A stretch of DNA of 64,000 bases. Origin: Clostridiales bacterium (GTDB lineage: Bacteria; Bacillota; Clostridia; Christensenellales; CAG-314). Below the pieces are notes generated by a model. It was given only the letters and a program-made list of their open reading frames with translations, was not told the origin of the DNA and did no database searches. This document shows, in pieces, positions 14,872 through 24,342 of this stretch (positions are counted from its first letter, which is position 1; each line of letters begins with the position of its first letter). The position numbers and the translations under genes are program-made. The stretch is taken from NCBI GenBank assembly GCA_022508305.1, contig JAFLVM010000001.1, positions 706,341-770,340 of the forward strand. The letters are read 5' to 3'.

Positions 14872-17673
14872 TTATTTTTTGTTTTGTTTGCGCTGCTGAC
14901 GCTTCAAGGCGTATTCTTCCTGTTTTGTAAGCGGTCTTTGCGGCTCGTCAGATGAAGAGGTTTTTTCCTTGTTTTGTTCTGCTTGCTGCTTTGCCAAGTC
15001 CTTGGGGTAGCAACAGTTTTTGTACTTTTTGCCGCTGCCGCAGGGGCATGGGCCGTTGAGCTTTTTCTCGGTGTTTATCGGTTCGCTCGGAGCTGCGTTT
15101 GTACGAAGCGTGTGGACGATTTTCGCAAAGGTGAGCATACGAATCGTCTGTACCTTGATTTGCTCGTTAAGCGTTTCGAACATGTCGTACGCCTCTTTCT
15201 TGTAGACGAGAAGCGGGTCGTGTTGACCGATTGCCTGCAAGCCTACTCCCTTGCGTAGGTCGTCCAAAGCATCGATGTGATCCATCCACAGCTTGTCAAT
15301 CGTACGCAACAACACGAATCTTTCCGCCTCGCGGAAGGGCACGACGTTGCCCTCCACCTCTTCGTTGAGCCGTTCGTTCAAATACTCCTTGCAACGCTCG
15401 GCAAGTACGTCGCAGACGTAACGGGCATTGTTCGGCTCCTCCTCGTTGAAGAAGGGTTGCTCGTAAGCAAAGTAGTTGGCAAGCGTTTTGTTGACCTTGT
15501 CCCAATTCCAGTTGTCTACGTTTTCGTCGCTGTCGCACGCCTCGGCAAGCGCGTAGCGGGCGTAGTCGTCCACCATTGCAATGATGTCGGAGTGAACGTC
15601 CTCGTTGTCCATAATACGGTCGCGTTCCTTGTAAATTACCTTGCGTTGTTGGTTGTTGACGTCGTCGTACTGAAGGACGTTTTTACGGCTGGAGAAATGC
15701 AACCCCTCAATCCGCTTTTGCGCCGATTCGATTACCCTGCTCATCATCTTGGATTCAATGGGCGTATCATCTTCCACGCGCATAAACATCATGACTCGTT
15801 GAAGCATGTCGCCGCCGAAAATACGAACCATGTCGTCCTCGGCGGAAATGAAGAATATACTGCACCCGGGGTCACCCTGACGGCCTGCGCGGCCGCGAAG
15901 CTGGTCGTCAATACGGCGCGAATCGTGACGTTCGGTGCCGATTACACACAAACCGCCCGCTTGCACTACTTTTTGCTTTTCGGCGTCCGTTTCCTTTTTG
16001 AACTGGGCGACGTAACTTTTGAAAACCTGTTGAAGCCGCTCTAATTCAAGGTCGCCTTGTACAAAACTTGTCGAAGCCTCAATCTGCTCGTCGTCATAGC
16101 CGTCCTTAGCCATTTGCTGCTTTGCCAAAAATTCGGGATTGCCGCCAAGCAGTATGTCCGTACCGCGGCCTGCCATGTTGGTGGAAATGGTAACTGCGCC
16201 AAGCCGTCCTGCTTGCGCTACAATCTCCGCCTCGCGACGGTGGAACTTGGCGTTCAGTACCTGATGTTTTACTCCCGCTTGCTTCAGTAACCTTGACAGC
16301 TCTTCACTCTTTTCGACGGTAATAGTACCCACCAAAATGGGCTGTCCTTTGGCGTTGCGTTTGACGATTTCCTCGACGATTGCATTGAGCTTACCCTGAC
16401 GGTTGACGTACACCACGTCGGGGTAGTCGTTTCTTATCATGGGCAGGTTGGTGGGAATAACCACAACGTCGATGTTGTAGATGGTGTTAAATTCCTGTTC
16501 TTCCGTCTTAGCCGTACCCGTCATTCCGCTGAGTTTCTTGTACAAACGGAAGTAGTTTTGGAAAGTGATTGTGGCGAGGGTTTTGTTTTCTTCCTTGATT
16601 GTGACGTGTTCCTTCGCCTCGATTGCTTGGTGAAGCCCCTGATTGAAGCGGCGGCCTTCCATTTTGCGTCCCGTAAATGAGTCAACGATTACAACCTGAC
16701 CCTTTTCCACGATGTAGTCGTCGTCGCGGTGCATGATTGCATGCGCTTTCAAGGCGTTGCTGATGTAATGGTTGAGTTCGGTATTTTCCGGCGAAGAGAA
16801 ATTTTCCAGCTTGAAAAATCTTTCCGCCTTAGCAATACCCTTGTCCGTGAGACGGACTGTCTTTTGCTTTTGGTCCACTACGTAGTCGCCGTTGGGTTCG
16901 ACGTCTCTGTCTTCCGTCTTGCCCTCTTGGTCTACGTTCGTGGAATTTTTGAGAGTGCAAACAAAGGTGTTGGCAGTAACGTACGTTTCGCTGGATTTGC
17001 CGCTGGGTCCTGAAATAATGAGGGGCGTTCTCGCCTCGTCGATGAGAATACTGTCCACCTCGTCGATAATTACGAAGTTGAGTTCACGCTGAACACGGGC
17101 GGCTCTGCTTGTCGTCATGTTGTCGCGTAGGTAGTCAAATCCGAACTCGTTGTTGGTGCCGTAGGTTATGTCGCAAGCGTAAGCCTCGCGCTTTTCACGG
17201 GCGGTTTGCTTGTTAAGAGTAACGCCGACGGTTAGCCCCAAAAAGCGGAAAATCTTGCCCATCCACTCCATGTCGCGGGTGGCAAGGTATTCGTTGACTG
17301 TTACGACGTGCACGCCCTTGCCCGTCAAAGCGTTGAGGTAGGCAGGCAGGGTTTCGGTAAGCGTTTTGCCTTCGCCCGTCGCCATTTGGCATATTCTGCC
17401 TTGGTGAAGCGCAATTCCGCCCATTACCTGCACGTCAAAGTGGCGTTGATTGAGTACGCGCTTGGCAGCTTCCCTGCACACTGCGAATGCGTCGGGAAGA
17501 AGCTCGTCCAACGTTTCACCGTTGGCGTACCTGTCTTTCAGTATTTGCGTTTGGTTTTTCAACTCGTCATCGGTCATTACGCTGTAAATAGCTTCCTTTG
17601 CCGACACCGAATCAACAATTTTGCGCAATTTTTTCACTGCGCGAGCGTTTGCTCTGCCGTAGTTATCTCTCAT
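14872..17673 (-). CDS. secA: Preprotein translocase ATPase SecA
   Basis: 933 residues. The motor pushes unfolded proteins through SecYEG. Walker A is GEGKT at residues 100-104. DEVDSILIDEARTPL near 208 is the Walker B region. SGMTGTAKTEEQEF and TNMAGRGTDILLGGNPEF are the helicase-type nucleotide-binding domain 2. The C-terminus ends in the zinc-binding PCPCGSGKKYKNCC and a basic tail. The HDSRRIDDQLRGRAGRQGDPG motif is intact. GGTGA precedes the ATG. It is followed by prfB, an order common in Bacillota. Complete and ordinary. Confidence 0.98.
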   Translation of the reverse strand: MRDNYGRANARAVKKLRKIVDSVSAKEAIYSVMTDDELKNQTQILKDRYANGETLDELLPDAFAVCREAAKRVLNQRHFDVQVMGGIALHQGRICQMATGEGKTLTETLPAYLNALTGKGVHVVTVNEYLATRDMEWMGKIFRFLGLTVGVTLNKQTAREKREAYACDITYGTNNEFGFDYLRDNMTTSRAARVQRELNFVIIDEVDSILIDEARTPLIISGPSGKSSETYVTANTFVCTLKNSTNVDQEGKTEDRDVEPNGDYVVDQKQKTVRLTDKGIAKAERFFKLENFSSPENTELNHYISNALKAHAIMHRDDDYIVEKGQVVIVDSFTGRKMEGRRFNQGLHQAIEAKEHVTIKEENKTLATITFQNYFRLYKKLSGMTGTAKTEEQEFNTIYNIDVVVIPTNLPMIRNDYPDVVYVNRQGKLNAIVEEIVKRNAKGQPILVGTITVEKSEELSRLLKQAGVKHQVLNAKFHRREAEIVAQAGRLGAVTISTNMAGRGTDILLGGNPEFLAKQQMAKDGYDDEQIEASTSFVQGDLELERLQQVFKSYVAQFKKETDAEKQKVVQAGGLCVIGTERHDSRRIDDQLRGRAGRQGDPGCSIFFISAEDDMVRIFGGDMLQRVMMFMRVEDDTPIESKMMSRVIESAQKRIEGLHFSSRKNVLQYDDVNNQQRKVIYKERDRIMDNEDVHSDIIAMVDDYARYALAEACDSDENVDNWNWDKVNKTLANYFAYEQPFFNEEEPNNARYVCDVLAERCKEYLNERLNEEVEGNVVPFREAERFVLLRTIDKLWMDHIDALDDLRKGVGLQAIGQHDPLLVYKKEAYDMFETLNEQIKVQTIRMLTFAKIVHTLRTNAAPSEPINTEKKLNGPCPCGSGKKYKNCCYPKDLAKQQAEQNKEKTSSSDEPQRPLTKQEEYALKRQQRKQNKK

Positions 17674-17725
17674 AGTTCACCTATTAAATATTTTTGTAGC
17701 GTAAACGGGTGTAATTTCGTTTTCG

Positions 17726-18457
17726 CTAATCTGTTTCGTACGAATAATATTCTTTTCTTGATGCAACGGTAATGGCAACCACTTCCGTTGCGCCGACACC
17801 CTTCAACACCTTGGCGCATTCGTTTATCGTAGCTCCCGTGGTCTTGACGTCGTCAATTACCAAAACGCGCTTGCCCTTGACGTCGGCATTTGCTCTGTAG
17901 GCGCCGATGAGGTTTGTCTTGCGTTCGGATTTCGACAGCTGCTCCTGCGTCACCGTTTCTTTCACCTTAACTACCGCTTCAACAAGTAAACCGTCTTGGT
18001 TTAGCAACGCGCAAAAGTGCTCGGCGAGCAGCTTTGCCTGATTGTAACGGCGTTTCTTTAAGCTATTCCTGCTCATGGGTACAAAAGTCACCAAATCGTA
18101 CTCAAGGTTGTGTTTTTGCGCCAAATACACGAGATACCGAGCGAAAACGCGAGCGTAGCTGCCCATATTGTCGAATTTCATATTGAGGATTGTCTTTTGT
18201 ACAACACCCTCGTAGTTGAAAGCTGAGTAGGCTCTGTCAAAATACAGTTTGTCGTACGCGCAATTGCCGCAGTAGTCCTCGTCTCCGTCAATGCCCACGC
18301 CGCACCGCTTGCAGGTCTTGCCGTTGTTGAACACGACTTTCTTGATACAGTCGGGACAAAATCCCAGTTGATCGAAGACGTCCTTGCCGCAAACAAGACA
18401 TTTGAACTCCGTCGGAGCAAACAACTCGGCAGCTCCCCTTAAAATACGCCTAATCAT
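17726..18457 (-). CDS. comF: ComF-family phosphoribosyltransferase-like protein
   Basis: 243 residues. The N-terminal zinc-finger region has paired cysteines (CLVCGKD, CPDC, CKRCG, CGNC, residues 20-66). The C-terminal type I phosphoribosyltransferase domain has the PRPP loop VLVIDDVKTTGATI near 197. KKRRYNQAKLLAEHF is the family signature. ComF acts in the cytoplasm in natural DNA uptake, probably at the membrane entry point, though many species keep it without known competence. Its ATG lies inside the end of recD2 (eight-base overlap), so the two are translationally coupled. Confidence 0.92.
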   Translation of the reverse strand: MIRRILRGAAELFAPTEFKCLVCGKDVFDQLGFCPDCIKKVVFNNGKTCKRCGVGIDGDEDYCGNCAYDKLYFDRAYSAFNYEGVVQKTILNMKFDNMGSYARVFARYLVYLAQKHNLEYDLVTFVPMSRNSLKKRRYNQAKLLAEHFCALLNQDGLLVEAVVKVKETVTQEQLSKSERKTNLIGAYRANADVKGKRVLVIDDVKTTGATINECAKVLKGVGATEVVAITVASRKEYYSYETD

Positions 18458-20729
18458 CGCCGTTGCTTTGTTGCAGCTTTACTCCCGCGCCGAAAAATCT
18501 TTGGTGAATCGCGTTTTCTTCCTGCAAAAATCTGCGCAAATTGGTGGTACGCGCCGCAATGTAGTTGTTGTGAATCATCATTGCAAGTATTTTTTTGCTG
18601 CCTACAAGCACTACTGCCCTCTTTGCCCGAGTGATTGCAGTGTACAGCAGGTTTTTGTTTATTATAGTAGGCGGTCCGTTGACGAGGGGTACTACTACCA
18701 CCTCAAACTCGCTGCCTTGACTTTTGTGTATCGTAATGGCGTAGGCAAGCTGCAAATCGCCCAAATCGCCTTCGGTGTAGGTTGCCAAGCGGTTGTCGTC
18801 AAACAGCACTTCCATTATTCCGTTTGACCTGTCAATGCGACGGACAACGCCTATGTCTCCGTTGAACACGCCCTCGCCGTCAACGAGAGTTCCGTCTTTG
18901 TTGAAGCGGGTGAAGGGTAGCTCGTAGTTGTTGACCGTTTGCATAACCCTGTCGCCCTCGCGAATTACGGTTTTGCCAACGATAAGTTCACTTTTGCCAA
19001 ATTCGCGCGGATTTAGCGCCTGTTGCAGACGTGTGTTGAGGTTTTCCACCCCCGCAACTCCGCTTTTCAATGCGCCCAAAACCTGTATTTCCGAGGCGGG
19101 CAGTTGTGTGAAGTTGGGTAATCTGGTGGTTACAAGCTCGACTACCGTGTCGGAAATCTGCTGAAAATCGCTGTAATTCATTACGAAAAAGTCGCGACTT
19201 TGGTTGTTGATTTCCGGCATTTTGCCTTTGTTTATTAGGTGGGCGTTACTGACAATCAAGCTGTCCTCTGACTGACGGTAAATGTGCGTAAGGTAACGAA
19301 TTTCTATTACCCCGCTACTGATTACGTCGGCAAGCACGTTTCCCGCGCCAACGCTGGGAAGTTGGTCCTTGTCGCCCACAAGCACGAGACGGGTGCCGTT
19401 TTCAAGGGCGGACAGCAGACTGTTCATGACGGACACGTCCACCATTGACAGCTCGTCCACAATCACCACGTCGCAGGGCAGGGTGTTGTAGCGGTTGTAC
19501 TTGAACGCCATCTTGTCGTTGCGCATTTCGTAACCCAACAGACGGTGAATTGTCTTTGCGTCGCTACCCGTTGACTGAGCAAGACGTTTGGCTGCCCTGC
19601 CCGTTGGAGCGCAAAATTCCAGTCTGAGACCGTGCGCCGTAAGTATTTCCGCAATGCACTTGATAATCGTTGTTTTGCCTGTGCCCGGACCGCCCGTTAT
19701 CACCGTTACGCCGTTAATAAGCGCCGACTTGACCGCGCCGAGCTGACTTGCGTGAAAGCTGATTTTGTTAATCCTTTCAAATTGCGCAATGAGGCTGTCG
19801 GCGTCCATCATTATGCGCTTGGCGTCGTGATTGAGAGTAATAAGACGGGAAGCAATGGCTTTTTCCAACTGATAGTACCTAATGAGGGAAATGCACCGCT
19901 CCCCCTCCACGTCGAACACCTTGACGGTGGGTTCGAGTACAAGCTTTATAACCGTGTCCTCTACAAGTTGTCCGTGCTCCGTCAAATCAATGCCGAGTAG
20001 CTGCGAACATGAGTTCATCAAGTCGTTGAAAACGAGATAGGTGTTGCCCTGCTTTTCCGCGGACTCCTTTAGTTGGTAAATTATGCCCGCGCGCACGCGA
20101 AATTCGCTGACAGGCTCGACGCCCATGCTTTGAGCAATCTTGTCCGCAGTCAAAAACCCCACCCCATCTACGTCGTCAATGAGACGGTAGGGGTTTTCCA
20201 ACACCAAACGCTTAGTTTCCGACTTGTAGATGTTGTAAATTTTGACTGCAAGGTTGACCGTTATACCGTAGCTTTGCAAAAACATTATTTGCTCTTGCAT
20301 GTTCTTTAACGAAGCTACGGCGTTAGCAATATCCATGGCTTTTTTGTCGGAAATGCCCTTGACCTTGGCAAGCAGCATAGGATTGTTTTCGATAACGGCA
20401 AAAGTGTCGTTGCCAAAAGCGGCATAAATGTTGTTTGCCGTGACTTCGCCAACGCCCTTAATGAGTCCGCTGCTCAGGTACTTGACTACGCCCTCTTTTG
20501 AAGTGGGGTCGCACACCGTGTAGCTGTCTACTGCAAGCTGTTCGCCGTATTTGCTGTGTACCGACACCTTACCCGTAACGTTCAAAACGGCGCCGACAGA
20601 AAGCGTTGCGAAATTACCGACGCAAATGAGATCGTCTCCGTCGGTAGTTTCAAGGCTCAACACGGTGTAGCCGTTTTCTTCGTTTCGGTATATGATGCCG
20701 CTAACGGTTCCTTTTGCAGTAAGTTCCAC
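18450..20729 (-). CDS. recD2: ATP-dependent 5'-3' DNA helicase RecD2
   Basis: 759 residues. The N-terminal OB-like domain (residues 1-75) and the helix-hairpin-helix region (GLIKGVGEVTANNIYAAFG, GVGFLTADKIAQSMG) are typical of the long RecD2/TraA form that works without RecBC. Walker A is GGPGTGKTT near 347, motif II is VDELSMVD near 422, and the C-terminal AYAITIHKSQGSEF with LLYTAITRAKRAVVLVG are motifs V and VI. The start is GTG (20727-20729) with AGGGA upstream, 18 bases after the metK stop. It probably acts in DNA repair and recombination, coupled to comF. Confidence 0.95.
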   Translation of the reverse strand: MELTAKGTVSGIIYRNEENGYTVLSLETTDGDDLICVGNFATLSVGAVLNVTGKVSVHSKYGEQLAVDSYTVCDPTSKEGVVKYLSSGLIKGVGEVTANNIYAAFGNDTFAVIENNPMLLAKVKGISDKKAMDIANAVASLKNMQEQIMFLQSYGITVNLAVKIYNIYKSETKRLVLENPYRLIDDVDGVGFLTADKIAQSMGVEPVSEFRVRAGIIYQLKESAEKQGNTYLVFNDLMNSCSQLLGIDLTEHGQLVEDTVIKLVLEPTVKVFDVEGERCISLIRYYQLEKAIASRLITLNHDAKRIMMDADSLIAQFERINKISFHASQLGAVKSALINGVTVITGGPGTGKTTIIKCIAEILTAHGLRLEFCAPTGRAAKRLAQSTGSDAKTIHRLLGYEMRNDKMAFKYNRYNTLPCDVVIVDELSMVDVSVMNSLLSALENGTRLVLVGDKDQLPSVGAGNVLADVISSGVIEIRYLTHIYRQSEDSLIVSNAHLINKGKMPEINNQSRDFFVMNYSDFQQISDTVVELVTTRLPNFTQLPASEIQVLGALKSGVAGVENLNTRLQQALNPREFGKSELIVGKTVIREGDRVMQTVNNYELPFTRFNKDGTLVDGEGVFNGDIGVVRRIDRSNGIMEVLFDDNRLATYTEGDLGDLQLAYAITIHKSQGSEFEVVVVPLVNGPPTIINKNLLYTAITRAKRAVVLVGSKKILAMMIHNNYIAARTTNLRRFLQEENAIHQRFFGAGVKLQQSNGDD

Positions 20730-20747
20730 AGTTTTTCCCTACTTAGA

Positions 20748-21932
20748 TTAGTTTAAGTATTTTTTGAGGTCGTTCACCTTGTTTAGCTGCTCCCAGGCAA
20801 ATTCGTTTCTGCCAAAGTGTCCGTAGCTTGCCGTAGCCTTGTAGATTGGCTCTTGCAGGTGGAATTGCGTGATAATTGCGCGCGGACGAAGGTCGAACTC
20901 CTCCGAAATTATTTGCGAAAGCGCCGCGTCCGTAATCTTGCCCGTGCCGTAGGTATTCACGTCGATAGAAACAGGCTTACTTCTTCCAATAGCGTAGCTG
21001 ACCTGCAGTTGAATTTTGTCCGCAAGCCCCGCCGCAACGATGTTTTTGCAAATGTAACGCGCCATGTACGCCGCCGAACGGTCTACCTTGGTTGCGTCCT
21101 TGCCGGAGAATGCTCCGCCACCGTGCGCGCAGTAGCCGCCGTAGGTGTCTACGATGATTTTTCTGCCCGTAAGTCCGCTGTCCGCCGCGGGTCCGCCGAT
21201 TTCAAATCGACCCGTGGGGTTGATGTAATATTTCGTGCGGTCGTCAAGCAGTTCCAAAGGTACAACTTCGCGAATTACGTGAGTTATCATGTCGCGGGCA
21301 ATCGTTGCACTGTCTACGTCTGCGCTGTGCTGCGTGGAAAGTACTATCGTGTCCACGCGACAGGGGCGGTCGTGCTCGTCGTACTCCACCGTTACCTGAC
21401 ATTTGCCGTCGGGGCGAAGGTAGTCCAAAATGCCCTCTTTCCTAACCTCGGCAAGACGTAAACTTATCTTTTGCGCAAGCATAATTGCCATTGGCATATA
21501 CTCGGGCGTTTCGTTGCAGGCGTAACCGAACATCATTCCTTGGTCGCCCGCGCCGTACATGTCCAATATTTCACCGCGATCCTTGTATTCGCCCGAACGG
21601 TCTACGCCAAGGGCAATGTCAGGCGACTGCTTGTCTAGCGAAATTATCACACCGCAGCTGTCGGCGTCAAAACCGTACTTTGCGCGAGTGTAGCCTATTT
21701 CGCGAACGGTGTCGCGGACGATTTTCGGGTAGTCAACCACCGCAGTTGTGGTAATTTGACCCATTACGAATACCGTACCCGTGCAAACGACCGTTTCGCA
21801 GGCAACGCGCGCATCGGGGTCCTTTGCCAAAATGGCGTCCAATATCGCGTCGGATATTTGGTCGCACATTTTGTCGGGATGTCCTTCCGTTACGCTTTCC
21901 GAAGTAAAGAATCTGTGTTTGTTGGTTTTCAT
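20748..21932 (-). CDS. metK: S-adenosylmethionine synthetase
   Basis: 394 residues. Makes SAM from methionine and ATP. The start [20 protein letters not shown], the loop [16 protein letters not shown] (residues 117-132) and [19 protein letters not shown] (P-loop-like, near 265) are the family signatures. [18 protein letters not shown] near the C-terminus is intact. I place the start at the ATG of MKTNKHRF (21932) with AAAGGAG before it. An upstream in-frame ATG would fall inside the riboswitch terminator. Expression is controlled by a SAM-I riboswitch. recD2 and comF follow closely and may be partly under the same control. Confidence 0.98.
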   Translation of the reverse strand: MKTNKHRFFTSESVTEGHPDKMCDQISDAILDAILAKDPDARVACETVVCTGTVFVMGQITTTAVVDYPKIVRDTVREIGYTRAKYGFDADSCGVIISLDKQSPDIALGVDRSGEYKDRGEILDMYGAGDQGMMFGYACNETPEYMPMAIMLAQKISLRLAEVRKEGILDYLRPDGKCQVTVEYDEHDRPCRVDTIVLSTQHSADVDSATIARDMITHVIREVVPLELLDDRTKYYINPTGRFEIGGPAADSGLTGRKIIVDTYGGYCAHGGGAFSGKDATKVDRSAAYMARYICKNIVAAGLADKIQLQVSYAIGRSKPVSIDVNTYGTGKITDAALSQIISEEFDLRPRAIITQFHLQEPIYKATASYGHFGRNEFAWEQLNKVNDLKKYLN

Positions 21933-21981
21933 ACGTACTCCTTTTGTTCCACTATCTTTGTACGTGTTAGGCGTTTTGCAA

Positions 21982-22011
21982 TAAAAAATCCTGTCACCTA
22001 TTCGGACAGGA
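21982..22011 (-). terminator. SAM-riboswitch terminator
   Basis: TCCTGTC/GACAGGA stem followed by TTTTTTATT, about 50 bases before metK. Upstream bases GGGACGGCGAAAGGC and the hairpin at 22044-22063 lie between aptamer and terminator and could be part of the switching arm. Confidence 0.85.
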
Positions 22012-22043
22012 CGCAAAATTAGCCTTTCGCCGTCCCATCTTGC

Positions 22044-22063
22044 CCTCGCCGGGCAGGCAAGTA
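22044..22063 (-). repeat. Dispersed 20-bp hairpin repeat, copy A
   Basis: Minus strand TACTTGCCTGCCCGGCGAGG, in the metK leader between aptamer and terminator. This is the most divergent copy. It can instead form a longer stem CTTGCC/GGCAAG. Confidence 0.55.
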
Positions 22064-22072
22064 CTGATTTTT

Positions 22073-22178
22073 GCCTAAACCAAAGCGATAGCCGGAAATT
22101 AGCACCTAACTAATAATATTTTAGGTTGCTGTGACTTCACCGAGTCCGTCTCTCAGTCACTCTCGATAGGGTTAGCAG
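22073..22178 (-). promoter_or_regulatory. SAM-I (S-box) riboswitch aptamer upstream of metK
   Basis: The leader has TATCGAGAGTGACTGAG, ACGGACTCGGTGAAGTC, CAGCAACC and then GGTGCTAATTTCC in the order of the S-box consensus (GAG after the first stem, the GGA...GAUGAA-like kink-turn region, GCAACC, and GGUGCUAAWUCC). When SAM is bound the downstream terminator forms and metK is shut off. The closing P1 stem (CTAACC with GGTTTAG) is imperfect. Confidence 0.92.
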
Positions 22179-22179
22179 T

Positions 22180-22208
22180 ATTGTAACACAGCGTATTGTT
22201 ATTGTCAA
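22180..22208 (-). promoter_or_regulatory. Promoter of metK leader
   Basis: TTGACA (22203-22208), 17 bases, TACAAT (22180-22185). Confidence 0.88.
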
Positions 22209-22333
22209 GAATATATAATTTGTAAATAATACTCTATACGCATATACAAACGTTGCCGCAGTTGAGATGTAATACGTCGAAAATACGCTCTGCTACAAGG
22301 CGTTTTGATTTATTTGTATTTGTTCAATCAAAA

Positions 22334-22359
22334 ATGAGAGCGATATGCTTCGCTCCCAT
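22334..22359 (-). terminator. Terminator of GPH transporter gene
   Basis: ATGGGAGCG/CGCTCTCAT stem (one G-U pair on the minus strand) followed by TTTTTG. Begins about 23 bases after the stop codon. Confidence 0.75.
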
Positions 22360-22381
22360 TTTGTTGTCAAAATTTAAATGT

Positions 22382-24265
22382 TTATTCCGTTGTTTCGGAA
22401 GAGGTTGCCTCTACAGCTTCTATTGCTGCCTCTTCAACAGAGGAGTCACTTGTTACACCGTCTCTATTGTTTATTTCCGTCATCATCATGTCATAGTAAT
22501 CTTCGTCAATGATGAACTTCCTGTGTTGAACAAGCCACGCCGCAAGCAGGAACACAACGGGCACTACCGTTACGGCTGCTCTTATCCACAAACGTTTAGA
22601 CAAATCGCCTTTGTCGCGGAAATAGTTGTTAGCTACGTTAAATTCCACGCCGTTTGCCTCGCCCTTTAACATGAAGATATACGTTTTACCTTCTTCAAGG
22701 TCGCCGTCTTTGTAGTCCTTCACCCAAGTAACGAATATTTCGCCGTTGTCCGTCTTTTCCATAATTGCGACGTCTCCGATTGCAGCAAGATAGTCGCCGC
22801 TGATTTGCCTGCCGCTAAGCACGGGATCGTTGGCTAATTGCTCGTTAAGCCACTCAGCAGAAATATCTATTTCCGTAACCGTCTCTTCGCCCGTTTCGGG
22901 ATCTATGCTGACTATCGGGTCACCAACGTGCAGATAGTAGTTGATTGCCCCAAGATACTCCACCTGCTGATCGTAGCTCATGCGGTCGAAATAGCCCTTT
23001 TGTGCCTCTATCGTGGAGATGTTTTGCGACAGGCCGTACACCATTGACACTACCAAAACGAGGGTTACGATACCGTACTTCAACGCGTCGGCAAACTTAG
23101 CCATAAACGGGCGCAACGTGGAAACTACCGCTTCGTTGCGTTCGCCGTGCTTGTAGTCGTTGTATTCCACGCAGTTGGTCATGTTGATTATGCTTGCCAT
23201 GTAGAACATTGACTGACCCACGAATACCAGCACTCCGAAAATGCTGAGGGTAATCAGATTGAAAGGCATCCAATCCACCCAGCCGAGAAGCGCAACGCCA
23301 AGATAACCCACGCACGCAACTATGATGGATATAAGCTGCAGCTTTTTTCTGCCCAGTTTCTTGACGATCATTGGGTAGAACACCTGCGCCAAAATGTTGA
23401 ACACGCCGAATATTGCAATGAACACTATCGCGTTGCCGTCGTAGCCGATTTCGAGATAGTACAAATTGTACGCAAGACCGACAAGCAGAGAACTGCCGAT
23501 GTTGTAGAACAGCATGGACAACGTCATCCAAAGGATTTGGTCGTTATTCTTGATAGTTTGCCACATTTTCTTCAGGGAAACCTTCTCGTTGACTTCCATC
23601 AACCCCCTCGGACGCTCCTTGACGAAAAGCACCATCACTATCTGCATTACCATGAAAATAACCGCAACGCCAACGCTAATCCAACGGAAAGCGCCCAAAA
23701 CGTTACCGGGATACAGGAAGGAAATACCGCCTTGCGCAGCAAACGCGCCAACGCCCGCGAAAACTACGGTAAGCATGGTTGCTTGGTTGCGCTGTTCCTT
23801 TTTGCTGCTGAGGCTTGCCAGCATTGACCAGTAACCGATGTCGTTCATGGTGAAGGACGTTTCCCAAAGCAGGTACATAATCGCCATGTAAATGACGAAG
23901 TTCCAGCCGTTAGAGAAGGTCTGAATGTTGAACATCAGTATGATAATGGTACCAGTCAGCACCGCGCCGATAAGAATCCAGGGGCGGAACTTGCCGAACT
24001 TCATGTGCGAGCCTTCGATAATCGCGCCCATCATGGGGTCGTTGATTGCATCCCACACGCGACCGACCACGCCGATAAGCAAGCTTATGGTGGTAAACTG
24101 CGCGATGTTCAGCGTCATACCGAACTGTATGTAGGTGAGTAGGAATGACGCGATTAGCTGATAGGACATGTCGCGCCCTATACCGCTTACGCCAAATAGC
24201 CACTTGTTGCGATTGAACTGCCTATCTTCGGCAGAAATCTCCGTTTTGAGTGCCTTTGTCGCCAT
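22382..24265 (-). CDS. GPH-family sugar:cation symporter with large outer-loop insertion
   Basis: 627 residues, longer than the usual 450-500. The MFS-type core is typical of glycoside-pentoside-hexuronide symporters: GIGRDMSYQLIASFLLTYIQ (TM1), GRVWDAINDPMMGAIIEG (the conserved Asp and Asn of TM2), KFGKFRPWILIGAV (loop 2-3), and MFYMASIINMTNCVEYNDYKHGERNEA. Between TM11 and TM12 there are about 150 extra hydrophilic residues (roughly 425-570) with SIDPETGEETVTEIDIS and a beta-rich stretch. It imports a sugar with Na+ or H+; the substrate is not readable. The ATG at 24265 has GGAG upstream, so an ATG 42 bases further up is rejected. Confidence 0.88.
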   Translation of the reverse strand: MATKALKTEISAEDRQFNRNKWLFGVSGIGRDMSYQLIASFLLTYIQFGMTLNIAQFTTISLLIGVVGRVWDAINDPMMGAIIEGSHMKFGKFRPWILIGAVLTGTIIILMFNIQTFSNGWNFVIYMAIMYLLWETSFTMNDIGYWSMLASLSSKKEQRNQATMLTVVFAGVGAFAAQGGISFLYPGNVLGAFRWISVGVAVIFMVMQIVMVLFVKERPRGLMEVNEKVSLKKMWQTIKNNDQILWMTLSMLFYNIGSSLLVGLAYNLYYLEIGYDGNAIVFIAIFGVFNILAQVFYPMIVKKLGRKKLQLISIIVACVGYLGVALLGWVDWMPFNLITLSIFGVLVFVGQSMFYMASIINMTNCVEYNDYKHGERNEAVVSTLRPFMAKFADALKYGIVTLVLVVSMVYGLSQNISTIEAQKGYFDRMSYDQQVEYLGAINYYLHVGDPIVSIDPETGEETVTEIDISAEWLNEQLANDPVLSGRQISGDYLAAIGDVAIMEKTDNGEIFVTWVKDYKDGDLEEGKTYIFMLKGEANGVEFNVANNYFRDKGDLSKRLWIRAAVTVVPVVFLLAAWLVQHRKFIIDEDYYDMMMTEINNRDGVTSDSSVEEAAIEAVEATSSETTE

Positions 24266-24342
24266 AAAAATCTCCTTTGCAGTGTACGCAGAGCAACAAA
24301 CCGTCACTTTGCGCCATTTTTTTGAAATAATATTATATCATT

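Noticed and set aside
15277-16044. Plus-strand frame of 255 residues inside secA
   Set aside because: Antisense shadow of secA, produced by the low number of stops opposite its codons.
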